A stretch of 64,000 nt of DNA from assembly GCA_903875215.1 (NCBI GenBank), contig CAIQVH010000014.1:38772-102771 (forward strand), given 5' to 3'. Shown piece after piece: positions 1-8,669 of this stretch. Numbering within the stretch: position 1 is the first letter of the stretch; each line of letters starts with the position of its first letter. A program made the position numbers and the translations under genes. This stretch comes from an uncultured Anaerolineae bacterium (lineage in GTDB: Bacteria; Chloroflexota; Anaerolineae; Anaerolineales; Villigracilaceae). Under the pieces are notes generated by a model, which had not been told where the DNA came from, did not search any database, and saw nothing but the letters and a program-made list of their open reading frames with translations.

Positions 1-1
1 T

Positions 2-1705
2 ACCATTGCCCACCTCAGCGAAGGTGAGCGCATGTTCTTCGTCACCCTGCTGCTTTCGGCCTACGAAACCTGGATGCGCACTCAGTCCGGCTCCACTTCC
101 CTGCGCGCCATCCTGTACTTCGATGAACTCTTCGGCTACCTGCCACCCACCGCCAACCCGCCCAGCAAAACCCCCCTGCTGCGGATGCTCAAACAAGCCC
201 GCGCCTTTGGCATCGGCCTGGTGCTCGCCACCCAAAATCCGGTTGATGTGGATTACAAAGCCCTCTCCAACGCCGGAACCTGGTTTGTGGGCAAACTTCA
301 AACCGAGCGTGACAAGGAACGCCTGCTCGATGGCTTGCAAGGCGTCAGCGCTGACCTCGACCGCGAAAGCTATGCCCGCGTCATATCCGCGCTGGGTAAG
401 CGTGTTTTCCTGCTGCACAATATCCACGAAAACAAAGCAGTGCTCTTTCAGACCCGCTGGACGATGAATTTTCTGGCCGGGCCGCTGACTCGCGCGCAGA
501 TCCCCGCGCTCAACCGGCTGGCTGGCGCCTCCCTCCAGGAGTCCGCGCCGGGTATTTCCAGCGCTTCCAGCCTCGATTCTGCACCCGGAGCTGGAAGCCC
601 GGCCCCGGCTGAGTCTGACCTGGCGCGTTTTCAGCCGGTTTCCCTTAAATCGGGTAATGGCTCTGCTCCAGCCGGCTCCCGGGCCTCATCTTCCACCGAC
701 TTGCCGGGCAGTTCCACCCGCCCGGCGCTCCCTGCCGCCATCCCCGAATATTTTCTACCGCTCAACTATTCGCTGACTGGCGCTTTTAAGGCTGCCGGCG
801 AACCCCTGCCGCTCGACGCTCAACCGTTGGGTGTGCTCTACCGCGCCACTTTGCTTGCCGGGGCGCGTGTGCGCCTGTTAGACCGGCGCTATGGCGTCGA
901 CAGCGAAATTTTGCGCACTGCCCTGGTGGATGTTCTCGACCGGCGCGGCGTAGTCCGTTGGGAAGAATTTCCCTATCGCGGGCCGGCCCTGGAGCGCATC
1001 GAAACCCAACCCCAGCCTGGCTCCCGTTACGAAACGCCCGAAGCGCCTTTGCTGGATGCCCGCCTACTGGCCGGTCTGCAAAAAGACTTTGCTGACTGGA
1101 TCCTGCGCACCACCAACGTGATTGCGCGCGCCAATGAAGCCCTGAAGATTTTTGCCGGGCCGGATGTCAGCGTCGCTGATTTTCGCACGGCCTGTTCGGA
1201 CGCTGCCCGCGAGGCCCGTGACCGCGAAACCGCCCGCCTGACCGCGGCCATTGACCGGCAGCTGGCGGCGCTCAAGGACAAGCTCGCCCGCGAACAGCGC
1301 GAACTGGCGCAAGATCAAGTCGAGTACGAGCATCGTAAATGGGAAGAACGCGGCAACATGGCTGAACTGGGCGCCAGCCTGCTGGGCCTCGGGCGTAAAA
1401 AGAGCCTGACCTCGCAGTTGAGCAAGAACCGTCTGACTCAGCAGGCCAGGGCGGACGTGGACGAATCTCTGGAGACCATTCAGCAGTATGAGCAGCAGAT
1501 TGCCGAAAAAACCTCCGAACGCGAAAGCATCCTGCAGGAAGTCAATGACCGTTGGGCTGCAGTCGTCAACCAGGTCAGCGAAATCACGATCCCGCCTAAA
1601 AAGAGCGATATTTTTGTCGAAAAATTTGGGGTCGCCTGGATGCCGTTTTATCTGGTGCGTGCGGCGGATGAAGTCTATGAACTGCCCGCATTTGGCGCGG
1701 AGTAA
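2..1705 (+). CDS. HerA/DUF853-like ATP-binding protein, C-terminal part (5' end outside window)
   Basis: The reading frame is open from the first bases of the window, so the N-terminal part with the Walker A motif lies upstream. What remains resembles the C-terminal half of HerA/VirB4-type ATPases. A Walker B-like strand ILYFDELFGYLP (about residue 38 of the visible part) is followed by an arginine/sensor region with ATQNPVDVDYKALSN and a typical FVGKLQTERDKERLLDGL segment. A low-complexity Ser/Pro/Ala linker follows, then a long charged helical stretch (about residues 380-520) that is probably coiled coil. HerA-like ATPases are hexameric DNA or protein translocases; the actual substrate cannot be told from this fragment. 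The next gene starts 35 bp downstream. Family assignment is fairly sure, function is not. Confidence 0.75.
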   Translation, partial: TIAHLSEGERMFFVTLLLSAYETWMRTQSGSTSLRAILYFDELFGYLPPTANPPSKTPLLRMLKQARAFGIGLVLATQNPVDVDYKALSNAGTWFVGKLQTERDKERLLDGLQGVSADLDRESYARVISALGKRVFLLHNIHENKAVLFQTRWTMNFLAGPLTRAQIPALNRLAGASLQESAPGISSASSLDSAPGAGSPAPAESDLARFQPVSLKSGNGSAPAGSRASSSTDLPGSSTRPALPAAIPEYFLPLNYSLTGAFKAAGEPLPLDAQPLGVLYRATLLAGARVRLLDRRYGVDSEILRTALVDVLDRRGVVRWEEFPYRGPALERIETQPQPGSRYETPEAPLLDARLLAGLQKDFADWILRTTNVIARANEALKIFAGPDVSVADFRTACSDAAREARDRETARLTAAIDRQLAALKDKLAREQRELAQDQVEYEHRKWEERGNMAELGASLLGLGRKKSLTSQLSKNRLTQQARADVDESLETIQQYEQQIAEKTSERESILQEVNDRWAAVVNQVSEITIPPKKSDIFVEKFGVAWMPFYLVRAADEVYELPAFGAE

Positions 1706-1740
1706 GCCCTTCGTACGGTATTTCTTTCAGGAGTACTAGA

Positions 1741-2349
1741 ATGCTTGGAACCTTGTACCTGGCTGGCGCGGCTGTTTTGTGGGGTCTTGTTCACTCCATT
1801 CTGGCTGCAAACACCGTGAAAGCTGCCGCCCGCCGCTTCTTTGGCCCGGTCGCGGACCGGATTTATCGGTTTTCATATAATCTTTTTGCCCTGGCGAGTT
1901 TTTTCCCGTTGGCCCTGATGCTCTATACCTTCCCCGACCGGCCTGTCTACGCCATTCCTGAGCCCTGGGTTTATCTGACCATGCTTGTGCAGGGTGCGGC
2001 GTTCTACGCCTTGTTGGCTGGAGTGATGCAGACTGGCCTGTTCGAATTTGCCGGGCTGACCCAACTGAGCCGTCTTGACAGGCAGGCCGCCCCACAGTTG
2101 GTTACCGATGGTCTGTATGCGCATGTGCGTCATCCGCTTTATACTGCCGGCCTGATTCTCATCTGGCTCAACGCCGAAATGACCATTAATCGCCTGGTGC
2201 TGTGGGCTTTTCTGACTCTCTACCTGTTGATTGGCGCCTGGTTTGAAGAACGCAAGCTCCTGAAAGAGTTTGGGGCGGTCTACGCGGAATACCAGGCCCG
2301 AACTCCCATGTTCCTTCCGCGCCTCCACCTGGCTCGCAGCCGAAGTTGA
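1741..2349 (+). CDS. Integral membrane methyltransferase, ICMT/NnrU-like
   Basis: A 202-residue protein with about five hydrophobic segments. The C-terminal part carries the isoprenylcysteine methyltransferase/PEMT-type signature: LVTDGLYAHVRHPLYTAG (about residues 120-137), then after a membrane hairpin FEERKLLKEFGAVYAEYQARTP. In this superfamily the RHP and E-E-x-x-L elements bind S-adenosylmethionine at the membrane face. Substrates range from isoprenylcysteine to methanethiol and phospholipids, so no specific substrate is claimed. The gene follows the HerA-like ATPase closely. Its stop codon lies 4 bp before the VanW start, so the three genes are probably cotranscribed. An AGGAG-like ribosome site (caggagtacta) precedes the ATG. 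Confidence 0.75.
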   Translation: MLGTLYLAGAAVLWGLVHSILAANTVKAAARRFFGPVADRIYRFSYNLFALASFFPLALMLYTFPDRPVYAIPEPWVYLTMLVQGAAFYALLAGVMQTGLFEFAGLTQLSRLDRQAAPQLVTDGLYAHVRHPLYTAGLILIWLNAEMTINRLVLWAFLTLYLLIGAWFEERKLLKEFGAVYAEYQARTPMFLPRLHLARSRS

Positions 2350-2353
2350 ACCG

Positions 2354-4330
2354 ATGAATAAAGCCGTTCCTCCCCGCAATTCCACCGAAAGAAATGCCGC
2401 GACCGCGCCCATCCGCTTTGCGCACCCGCGCGGCGGTCGCAATGAGCGCCGTGACCGGCGCGAAAAACCCGAACCGGATTTCCAGATTGTCCAGTGGGGG
2501 TTTTCGCTTGCTGGTGGGCTGCTGCTCTTTCTGATCGCGCTGATGATATTTTCAGTGGGCTATCGAGGTGTTTATAACGGACGCATCTTCCCAGGCATTT
2601 CTGTCGCCGGGGTCGATTTATCCGGGTTGAAGCCGGTCGAAGCGGCGGTCAAGTTGCAGACTTCCCTCAGCTTTCCATCCTCCGGCCGGATCGTGCTGCG
2701 TGATGGTGCCAACGTCTGGGTTGAAACCCCATCCCGCCTGGGGATGTCTTTAGATTCCGCTGCCGCGGCGCAGGCCGCTTTTGATTATGGCCGCACCGGC
2801 GGGTTGTGGGCCAGCTTTTCTGGTGAGTTGACTGCTCTGCAGCGCGGCACAGATCTGCCGCCGGTTGTAATCTTCGATCAGCGTCTGGCATATGTCTACC
2901 TGCAAACCCTTGCCGCGCAGATTGATCAACCCGTTACAGAAGCCAGCTTGCAGCTCCAGGGTGTTGAGGTGGCCGCCCTGCCGGGGAAAATCGGCCGCAG
3001 CCTGAACGTGGATGCCACGCTCGGCGCGCTTTCCCAGCAGATGCAGCTATTCCGTGACGGGGAAATTCCTCTCGCTGTGGATGAACAGGCTCCGGAAGTA
3101 TTGGATGCCAGCTCGCAGGCCGAATTGGCCCGTCGCCTGCTCTCGGCGCCGTTGGTCCTTTACATTCCCGATGCCCATACAGGCGATCCCGGCCCGTGGG
3201 AGATCACGCCGGAAGAGCTTGCCCCCATGCTCCGCATCGGCCGCGTACTGGATAATTCCGGGAATGCCCAGCATGTGCTCACCCTGGATCCTGAGTCGCT
3301 TACGCCCCTGCTTGAAACCATTGCCAGCCAAACCGACCGCACCGAATCCAATGCGCGTTTCATCTTCAATGACCAGACGGCGCAGTTGGAATTGATCGAG
3401 CCGGCGACAATTGGCTTGAAAGTTGATCTGCCCGGCACGCTGGAAGCCCTTAATCTTGCCATCGCGGCCGGTCAGCAATCGGTTCCTCTCAGCATTCTTG
3501 CCACTCAGCCTAAAGTTGCCAGCGACGCCACTGCCGCACAGTTGGGCATTAGTCAATTGGTCAGCATGCAAACCACGTTTTTCTATGGTTCCAGCGCCGC
3601 CCGCCTGCAAAATATCCAGACCGCTGCCGCCAACTTTCACGGCGTGCTGGTTGCACCGGGAGAAACCTTCTCGATGGGCCAATACCTGGGCGATGTCAGC
3701 CTGGATAATGGCTATGCCGAGGCGTTGATTATCTATGGCGGAAAAACCATCAAAGGCGTTGGTGGCGGCGTCTGCCAGGTCAGTACCACTCTCTTCCGCA
3801 CCGCCTTCTTTGGCGGGTTTCCCATCAATGAACGGTATGCGCATGCCTACCGCGTCAGCTATTACGAACAACGCGCCGATGGCAGTGTGGACAACCGCCT
3901 GGCTGGAATGGACGCCACCGTCTACTTTCCCCTGGTCGATTTCAAATTCACCAATGACACTCCTTACTGGCTGCTGATGGAAAACTACTTCGACGGTCCA
4001 GGCCGTTCCTTGACCTGGAAGTTCTACTCCACCTCCGACGGGCGCACCGTCACCTATGATACCAGCGGCCCAATCAATATTGCGCCCCCGCCGCCGCCCG
4101 TCATCCAGGAAAATCTCGCTCTGGCGGAAGGCGAAATCAAACAGGTGGATTGGGCTACTGAAGGAGCTGACGTCAGCATCAATCGGGTGGTGATGGTGGA
4201 TGGGAAAATCCACTTTGCCGACCAGTTCCAGACGCATTACGAACCGTGGGGCGCTGTCTGTGAGTTCGGTCCCGGTATCGAAGACCCCGAAAAAGTATTC
4301 AAAAAGAAAGGCCTGTGCCAGGGCACCTAA
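2354..4330 (+). CDS. VanW family protein with peptidoglycan-binding-like domains
   Basis: I use the ATG at 2354, 4 bp after the preceding stop, giving 658 residues; an earlier in-frame ATG at 2270 lies inside the upstream gene. The protein has a basic cytoplasmic N-terminus, one transmembrane helix (about residues 50-72), then repeated extracellular YoaR-type putative peptidoglycan-binding segments. The VanW domain is at about residues 400-560, marked by FSMGQYLGDVSLDNGYAEA and GVGGGVCQVSTTLFRTAF. A short tail contains a Pro-rich linker. VanW proteins occur in vancomycin clusters and widely in Gram-positives and Chloroflexota; their biochemical role is not established. A role in cell-wall maintenance is inferred from the domains and the nearby LCP gene. 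Confidence 0.85.
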   Translation: MNKAVPPRNSTERNAATAPIRFAHPRGGRNERRDRREKPEPDFQIVQWGFSLAGGLLLFLIALMIFSVGYRGVYNGRIFPGISVAGVDLSGLKPVEAAVKLQTSLSFPSSGRIVLRDGANVWVETPSRLGMSLDSAAAAQAAFDYGRTGGLWASFSGELTALQRGTDLPPVVIFDQRLAYVYLQTLAAQIDQPVTEASLQLQGVEVAALPGKIGRSLNVDATLGALSQQMQLFRDGEIPLAVDEQAPEVLDASSQAELARRLLSAPLVLYIPDAHTGDPGPWEITPEELAPMLRIGRVLDNSGNAQHVLTLDPESLTPLLETIASQTDRTESNARFIFNDQTAQLELIEPATIGLKVDLPGTLEALNLAIAAGQQSVPLSILATQPKVASDATAAQLGISQLVSMQTTFFYGSSAARLQNIQTAAANFHGVLVAPGETFSMGQYLGDVSLDNGYAEALIIYGGKTIKGVGGGVCQVSTTLFRTAFFGGFPINERYAHAYRVSYYEQRADGSVDNRLAGMDATVYFPLVDFKFTNDTPYWLLMENYFDGPGRSLTWKFYSTSDGRTVTYDTSGPINIAPPPPPVIQENLALAEGEIKQVDWATEGADVSINRVVMVDGKIHFADQFQTHYEPWGAVCEFGPGIEDPEKVFKKKGLCQGT

Positions 4331-4393
4331 GCCAGAATTTCAGTTCGGGCGACTGTGGTACAATTTTCCCCCGGACTTGATTAAGGAGAAACC

Positions 4394-4612
4394 ATGGTCT
4401 CACAAGATTTACTTGAAATATTGCGTTGCCCAGCCTGCGTGCGAGAAAAACCCGGCCTGCTGGTACGTACGCACGATGTCTGGCTGATCTGCCAGGATTG
4501 CGGCCGCAAATACCCCATTGTCGATGACATCCCCGTCATGCTGATTGACGAAGGCGACAAATGGGTAAACACCGCTTCGGAGTTATTGCCTGTTCCACCC
4601 CCAGCTCGTTAA
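4394..4612 (+). CDS. Trm112-like small zinc protein
   Basis: A 72-residue protein with two cysteine pairs, CPAC near residues 12-15 and CQDC near 33-36, followed by GRKYPIVDDIPVML. This is the pattern of the Trm112p/YcaR family (often annotated UPF0434). In eukaryotes and archaea Trm112 activates methyltransferases; the bacterial YcaR-type role is not settled. The start is supported by an AAGGAG site 6-8 nt upstream. A TACAAT box at 4359-4364 could serve as a local -10 element. The HEAT-repeat gene begins 2 bp after its stop, suggesting cotranscription. Confidence 0.85.
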   Translation: MVSQDLLEILRCPACVREKPGLLVRTHDVWLICQDCGRKYPIVDDIPVMLIDEGDKWVNTASELLPVPPPAR

Positions 4613-4614
4613 AA

Positions 4615-5196
4615 ATGGACGCCCTTGCCGGCCACCTGGCAGACCTCGCCTCCGGCGCCGATGACCGCGCCGAAGCGGCCGCTCTGAGTTTGCCTGCTTT
4701 CGGACAGCCTGCCATCACAGCCCTCGCTGAATTGGCAACTGCGGAATCGGCAGACACCCGCTGGTGGGCGCTGCGCGCGCTGGCCGGTTTTGAACAAAGC
4801 GATGAAATCACCCAGCTGCTGCTGGCGGCGCTGGAAGACGAATCAAATGACGTGCGCCAGTGCGCCGCGCTTGGTCTTTGTCATCAGCCACACCCCAGGG
4901 CAGTGACTTCGCTCATTTGTGCCCTCTCCGGCCCGGATGCCATGACCGCAAAAATTGCAGCTGATGCACTGATTCGTATTGGTGCTCAAGCAGTTCCAGC
5001 TCTGCTCAATATTCTGCAAACTGGCTCTGCCGCCGCCAGGCTGGAAGCCGTGCGCGCACTGGCTGAAATCAAGGACCCGCGCGCCATCCCGGCCCTGTTG
5101 GCCGCTCAGAATACTGATTCTGCCGTAACCCAATACTGGGCCAAACAAGGCCTGGATGCCCTCGGGCTGGGCATGGTCTACCTCAAGCCCGAATAA
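4615..5196 (+). CDS. HEAT-repeat protein
   Basis: Start chosen at the ATG at 4615, immediately after the Trm112-like stop, giving 193 residues. The sequence is a series of about five 30-residue helical repeats of the HEAT/PBS-lyase type, for example ADTRWWALRALAGF, SNDVRQCAALGLC, AKIAADALIRIGAQAVPALL and AARLEAVRALAEIKDPRAIPALL. Such repeats form protein-binding solenoids. There is no catalytic motif, signal peptide or membrane segment, so it probably acts as a cytoplasmic scaffold. The partner is unknown; the neighbouring Trm112-like protein is only a positional candidate. Confidence 0.8.
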   Translation: MDALAGHLADLASGADDRAEAAALSLPAFGQPAITALAELATAESADTRWWALRALAGFEQSDEITQLLLAALEDESNDVRQCAALGLCHQPHPRAVTSLICALSGPDAMTAKIAADALIRIGAQAVPALLNILQTGSAAARLEAVRALAEIKDPRAIPALLAAQNTDSAVTQYWAKQGLDALGLGMVYLKPE

Positions 5197-5206
5197 GAAA
5201 AAACCT

Positions 5207-6664
5207 ATGAACACTTCCCCAAAAAACACCAAGAAAATCACCCCCCGTTGGATACTCCTGTCGGTACTCAGCCTGATCTTGTTCTTCGGCCTGACGTTCG
5301 TAGTCAACGGACTTGTCACAACCTGGTGTCTTTCTCCGCTGCCCGGGAAAGCCCTGAATGATTGCAATGCCGTCTCTGATCCGCAATTCACCCAGGATGG
5401 CCAGGCGACCCCTGAAGGCACACCCGAAATCAATATCGCTGACCTGCCCACCCAGGCTCCCTCGGCCCCGCAGGTGGAACTGCCTCCTGCCTGGGATGGT
5501 GCCAGCCGGGTTTCGGTTCTGATCCTCGGGCTGGACTATGACGATGACATGGTCGAACGCCAGGGACCTTCCCGCACCGACACCATGATCCTCCTGACGA
5601 TAGACCCGCAATCCAGAACTGCGGGCATGCTCTCCATTCCCCGCGACCTGTGGGTCAATATCCCTGGCTTTGGATATGGCCGCATCAATACTGCCTACTA
5701 TAACGGCGATGCTTATAAAGTCCCCGGCGGCGGCCCGGCGCTGGCCATGAAAACCGTCGAACAGGTGATTGGCGTACCGGTGCAATATTACGCCCAGGTA
5801 AAATTTTCTGCATTTGTGAACCTGGTTGATGCGATTGGAAAAATAGAAGTCTTTGTCGACAAGAAAATCTTTATTGATCCACGCGGCCCCGGCAATGACG
5901 AGATTATGCTCTCATATGGCCCCCATATTTTGGGCGGTGTCGAAGCCCTGGCATATGCCCGGCAGCGTTATACAGATGGTGGCGATGTTGATCGAGCCTT
6001 GCGTCAGCAAAAAGTCATTATGGCCATTCGTGAAAAAGTCCTTGATCCAGCAAATCTCCCATATTTGTTGGCCAATGCGCCCGATATCTATGCTCTTCTG
6101 CAGCAGGGCATGAATACCAATCTCACTTTTGATGACGTCATGAAATTGGGCATGCTCGCCAAGGATATCCCGGTTGAAAACATCAAGCGCGGCGTCATAG
6201 ATTACTCCATGGTTACCCAGAATACAGTGACCGTTAATGGACAATCGCAGCAAATCTTCAAACCCATGCCAGATAAAATCCGCGTGCTGCGTGATGAAAT
6301 ATTCACCTCCGCCGGGGCGATCAGCCCGCTGGCTCAGGGTGCCGATGCCCTGGATCTGGCCAGGCAGGAAGGCGCCACCATTGCCGTCTATAACGGGACA
6401 TACACTCAGGGGCTGGCGGTCAGGACCTCCGAATTTCTAAAATCCCAGGGCCTGAACGTCACCATTGCTGACAGTGCCACCACCTTCCCGGCTGCTACCC
6501 TGGTAATTGATCATCGCGGACGCCCGTATGCGCTTAAATATTTCCGGGAACTGTTCAAACTGAATGGCGCCATCCAGGTTCAGAGCGAGTACCAGCCGGA
6601 TGCGCCTGCCGATATTGAGATCATCCTCGGCCCGGACTGGGCCGCATCAAACCCGATGCCCTGA
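5207..6664 (+). CDS. LytR-CpsA-Psr (LCP) family protein with LytR_C domain
   Basis: Start taken at ATG 5207, 8 nt after the HEAT gene stop, giving 485 residues. A short basic cytoplasmic tail is followed by one membrane helix (about 15-37) and a Pro-rich spacer. The LCP domain (about 105-270) has the expected RTDTMILLTIDP, SIPRDLWVNIPGFGYGRIN and ALAYARQRYTDGGDVDRALRQ motifs, which hold the Asp/Arg residues that bind polyprenyl pyrophosphate and Mg2+. The C-terminal LytR_C domain (about 385-475) begins TIAVYNGTYTQGLAVR. LCP enzymes transfer secondary wall polymers from undecaprenyl-linked precursors to peptidoglycan. A second LCP gene is at the right end of the window. A strong terminator follows. 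Confidence 0.9.
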   Translation: MNTSPKNTKKITPRWILLSVLSLILFFGLTFVVNGLVTTWCLSPLPGKALNDCNAVSDPQFTQDGQATPEGTPEINIADLPTQAPSAPQVELPPAWDGASRVSVLILGLDYDDDMVERQGPSRTDTMILLTIDPQSRTAGMLSIPRDLWVNIPGFGYGRINTAYYNGDAYKVPGGGPALAMKTVEQVIGVPVQYYAQVKFSAFVNLVDAIGKIEVFVDKKIFIDPRGPGNDEIMLSYGPHILGGVEALAYARQRYTDGGDVDRALRQQKVIMAIREKVLDPANLPYLLANAPDIYALLQQGMNTNLTFDDVMKLGMLAKDIPVENIKRGVIDYSMVTQNTVTVNGQSQQIFKPMPDKIRVLRDEIFTSAGAISPLAQGADALDLARQEGATIAVYNGTYTQGLAVRTSEFLKSQGLNVTIADSATTFPAATLVIDHRGRPYALKYFRELFKLNGAIQVQSEYQPDAPADIEIILGPDWAASNPMP

Positions 6665-6674
6665 CCTGTCCAGC

Positions 6675-6711
6675 AAAAAACTCCGCGTTCTCAAAAGCGC
6701 GGAGTTTTTTT
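6675..6711 (+). terminator. Rho-independent terminator after LCP gene
   Basis: The 8-bp GC-rich stem ACTCCGCG/CGCGGAGT has a 10-nt loop, is preceded by an A-run and followed by seven T residues. It ends the HerA-to-LCP operon. Confidence 0.9.
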
Positions 6712-6843
6712 ACTTCCTGCCATGTTCCCCACCCTGCGGGTCGAGGAAATCGCATTTTTTAACGGAGTTGCCGAACAGGCACAAGATTTGGATGTGAATC
6801 GGGCGCAAGTGGAAGGAACAGCAGGGGCGTGAAATGTGGGTTC

Positions 6844-8307
6844 TTAGCGCCTGCGGCGGCGTTTGAATTCCCCGGTCTGGTTGGCGCGGGGCGCAACCGG
6901 AGCTCCATCCGGCTGCAGAGCGGGAGCATGCAAACTCCGCTGGTAATACTCATCGAGCAGCATAGTAATGATGGCCGATTCATCCTCATTTTCCGCTAGG
7001 CTGCGCGCCAGCGGCTCGAAACGGCGCGACCGTTCGGCCTGGAGACGATCGCGGCCGCGCAGTTTGGCTTCGAGCAGCGCGGTCAGGCGTTCGGCAACCA
7101 CCGCCTGCACATCTTCCGGCGTGGGGATGACCCGTTCCTGCATCGGGATGCTGAATTCCTTGGCAATTTTTTCCAGCGCAAAGCGCTCCCCTTTGTTGAC
7201 CAGCGAGATGGCCACCCCGCTGGCGCCTGCCCGCCCGGTGCGCCCGGCGCGGTGGATGTAGGCTTCCGTCTCCTCGGGGGGCTCATACTGGATGACATGA
7301 CTCAGGCTGGGAATATCCAGCCCGCGCGCGGCCACATCCGTGGCGACCAGGAAGCGCAGCGTGCCTTTGCGGACGCGCTCCAGCACCCGCTCACGCTCAG
7401 ACTGCGAAAGGTCGGCGCTGAGTTGGTCGGCATCGTACCCGAAGCGCTGTAAAACCGTGGCAACGTAATTCACCTGGGCCTTGGTATTGCAAAAAATGAT
7501 CACGGAGACGGGATTTTCGACCTCGATCAGACGCACCAGGCTGCGGTCTTTGTCCATGCCGTCGACGACGTAATAAACGTGCTCGGTGTCGGTCACGTGG
7601 ATGTGATCAGTGCTCAGGCTGAGAAACTCTCCCTCGGTGATGAATTCTCGCGCGGTGCGCAGCACTGCCTCCGGGAAGGTGGCCGAAAACATACAGGTGT
7701 GGATCGCGCGTCCGGGCAGGTAGCGCTGCACTTCGCGCATATCCGGGTAAAAACCCATTGAAAGCATCCGGTCGGCTTCGTCGAAAACCAGCATTTTCAA
7801 CTGTTCCAGTGAAAGTGTGCGCCGCAGCAGGTGGTCGAGCACACGCCCCGGCGTGCCGATGACGATTTGCGCGCCTTCTTTGATGGCGTTGGTCTGCGGT
7901 CCGTAGCCAACCCCGCCATAAACGGCCACGGCTCGCAAGCCGTCCGGACCGGCCAGTTTTTCGGCTTCCTGCCAGACTTGCTTTGCCAGCTCGCGGGTGG
8001 GGACGAGAATCAGCGCCTGGCAAGACGAGCGAGCCGGGTCGAGGCGCGCCAGCATGGGCAGCAGAAAGGCGCCTGTCTTGCCGCTGCCGGTGCGGGCCTG
8101 GATGAGCATATTGCGCCCGGCCAACAGATAGGGCAGCCCGCGCGCCTGCACGGGCGCCAGCGCCGTCCAGCCGGCGCGCGCGGCGGCTCTTTGCAGGGTG
8201 GCGGGTAATTGTTCAAGGGTCAAATCAGCCAGCGGGTTGCGCGGCCCGTTTTCAGAGGTGGGGGTAAGGTTCAAGGAGTCTCGCTTTTCGAAAATGGATT
8301 CATACAT
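6844..8307 (-). CDS. DEAD-box RNA helicase
   Basis: A 487-residue protein with the full DEAD-box set: motif I ARTGSGKTGA, Ia PTREL, Ib GTPGR, motif II DEAD, motif III SAT, and in the second RecA domain ATDVAARGLDIP (V) and HRAGRTGR (VI). The C-terminal tail is short and ends in a run of arginines, as in many RNA-binding DEAD proteins. The family unwinds short RNA duplexes in ribosome assembly or RNA decay; which role applies is not visible. On its own strand a TATACT box at 8320-8325 lies only 12 nt before the ATG, so the 5' leader is probably very short. It diverges from the alaS leader region. Confidence 0.93.
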   Translation of the reverse strand: MYESIFEKRDSLNLTPTSENGPRNPLADLTLEQLPATLQRAAARAGWTALAPVQARGLPYLLAGRNMLIQARTGSGKTGAFLLPMLARLDPARSSCQALILVPTRELAKQVWQEAEKLAGPDGLRAVAVYGGVGYGPQTNAIKEGAQIVIGTPGRVLDHLLRRTLSLEQLKMLVFDEADRMLSMGFYPDMREVQRYLPGRAIHTCMFSATFPEAVLRTAREFITEGEFLSLSTDHIHVTDTEHVYYVVDGMDKDRSLVRLIEVENPVSVIIFCNTKAQVNYVATVLQRFGYDADQLSADLSQSERERVLERVRKGTLRFLVATDVAARGLDIPSLSHVIQYEPPEETEAYIHRAGRTGRAGASGVAISLVNKGERFALEKIAKEFSIPMQERVIPTPEDVQAVVAERLTALLEAKLRGRDRLQAERSRRFEPLARSLAENEDESAIITMLLDEYYQRSLHAPALQPDGAPVAPRANQTGEFKRRRRR

Positions 8308-8379
8308 GGTGTTATTTCAAGTATAGCATTTTTACCCACATTTTTTCTTCCCTCCGCCAACTTGGGTGCAAAAAGGCAG

Positions 8380-8385
8380 TATAAT
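8380..8385 (+). promoter_or_regulatory. -10 element (TATAAT) of the alaS leader
   Basis: Perfect TATAAT, with no convincing -35 hexamer. The expected transcription start falls at about 8392-8393, exactly at the ATG of a 33-codon reading frame. Confidence 0.55.
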
Positions 8386-8392
8386 TGCACTC

Positions 8393-8494
8393 ATGCAACC
8401 AGAACTGCGCTTCACCCTCTCCGCCTCTGCTCTTTGCCCGGCTATGGACGCCGGGCTGCCTTTCCCCTTGTCATTTGAGCCGGTTGTGGCGTGA
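8393..8494 (+). CDS. Candidate leaderless leader peptide upstream of alaS (33 aa)
   Basis: A small reading frame starting MQPELRFTLSASALC and ending EPVVA. Its ATG is 7 nt after a perfect TATAAT, so translation would be leaderless. Five of its codons are alanine, including the last one before TGA. A terminator-like hairpin lies 19 nt after its stop and alaS follows. This arrangement would suit attenuation controlled by alanyl-tRNA supply, but the Ala codons are not in a run as in classical leader peptides. No T-box consensus was found. It may be fortuitous. Confidence 0.3.
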   Translation: MQPELRFTLSASALCPAMDAGLPFPLSFEPVVA

Positions 8495-8513
8495 AGCTGT
8501 TCTCTCTCCGATT

Positions 8514-8551
8514 AAATCCCGGCTCACTCCCTGAGGCTGGGATTTTTATTT
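8514..8551 (+). terminator. Terminator-like hairpin in the alaS leader (possible attenuator)
   Basis: Arms AAATCCC (8514-8520) and GGGATTT (8539-8545) pair perfectly. The inner GGCT/GGCT part can extend the stem with G-U pairs, and TTTTATTT follows. It lies between the TATAAT promoter at 8380 and alaS at 8670, so transcription must pass it to reach alaS. Confidence 0.6.
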
Positions 8552-8669
8552 GAAGAATGGTGAATGGCTACGCTTAAGAGAAATTCACATCGTCGCCCCG
8601 GTCACCTATTCACCACAGCCTCTGCCTTTCCATTTCCCATTCACCATTACCACCTCACCTGGAGTTCTT

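Noticed and set aside
8386..8669. T-box riboswitch upstream of alaS
   Set aside because: The region contains a terminator-like hairpin, but the T-box core (TGGnACCGCG) is missing; the nearest sequence, GTTGTGGCG, does not fit the tRNA-Ala acceptor end.
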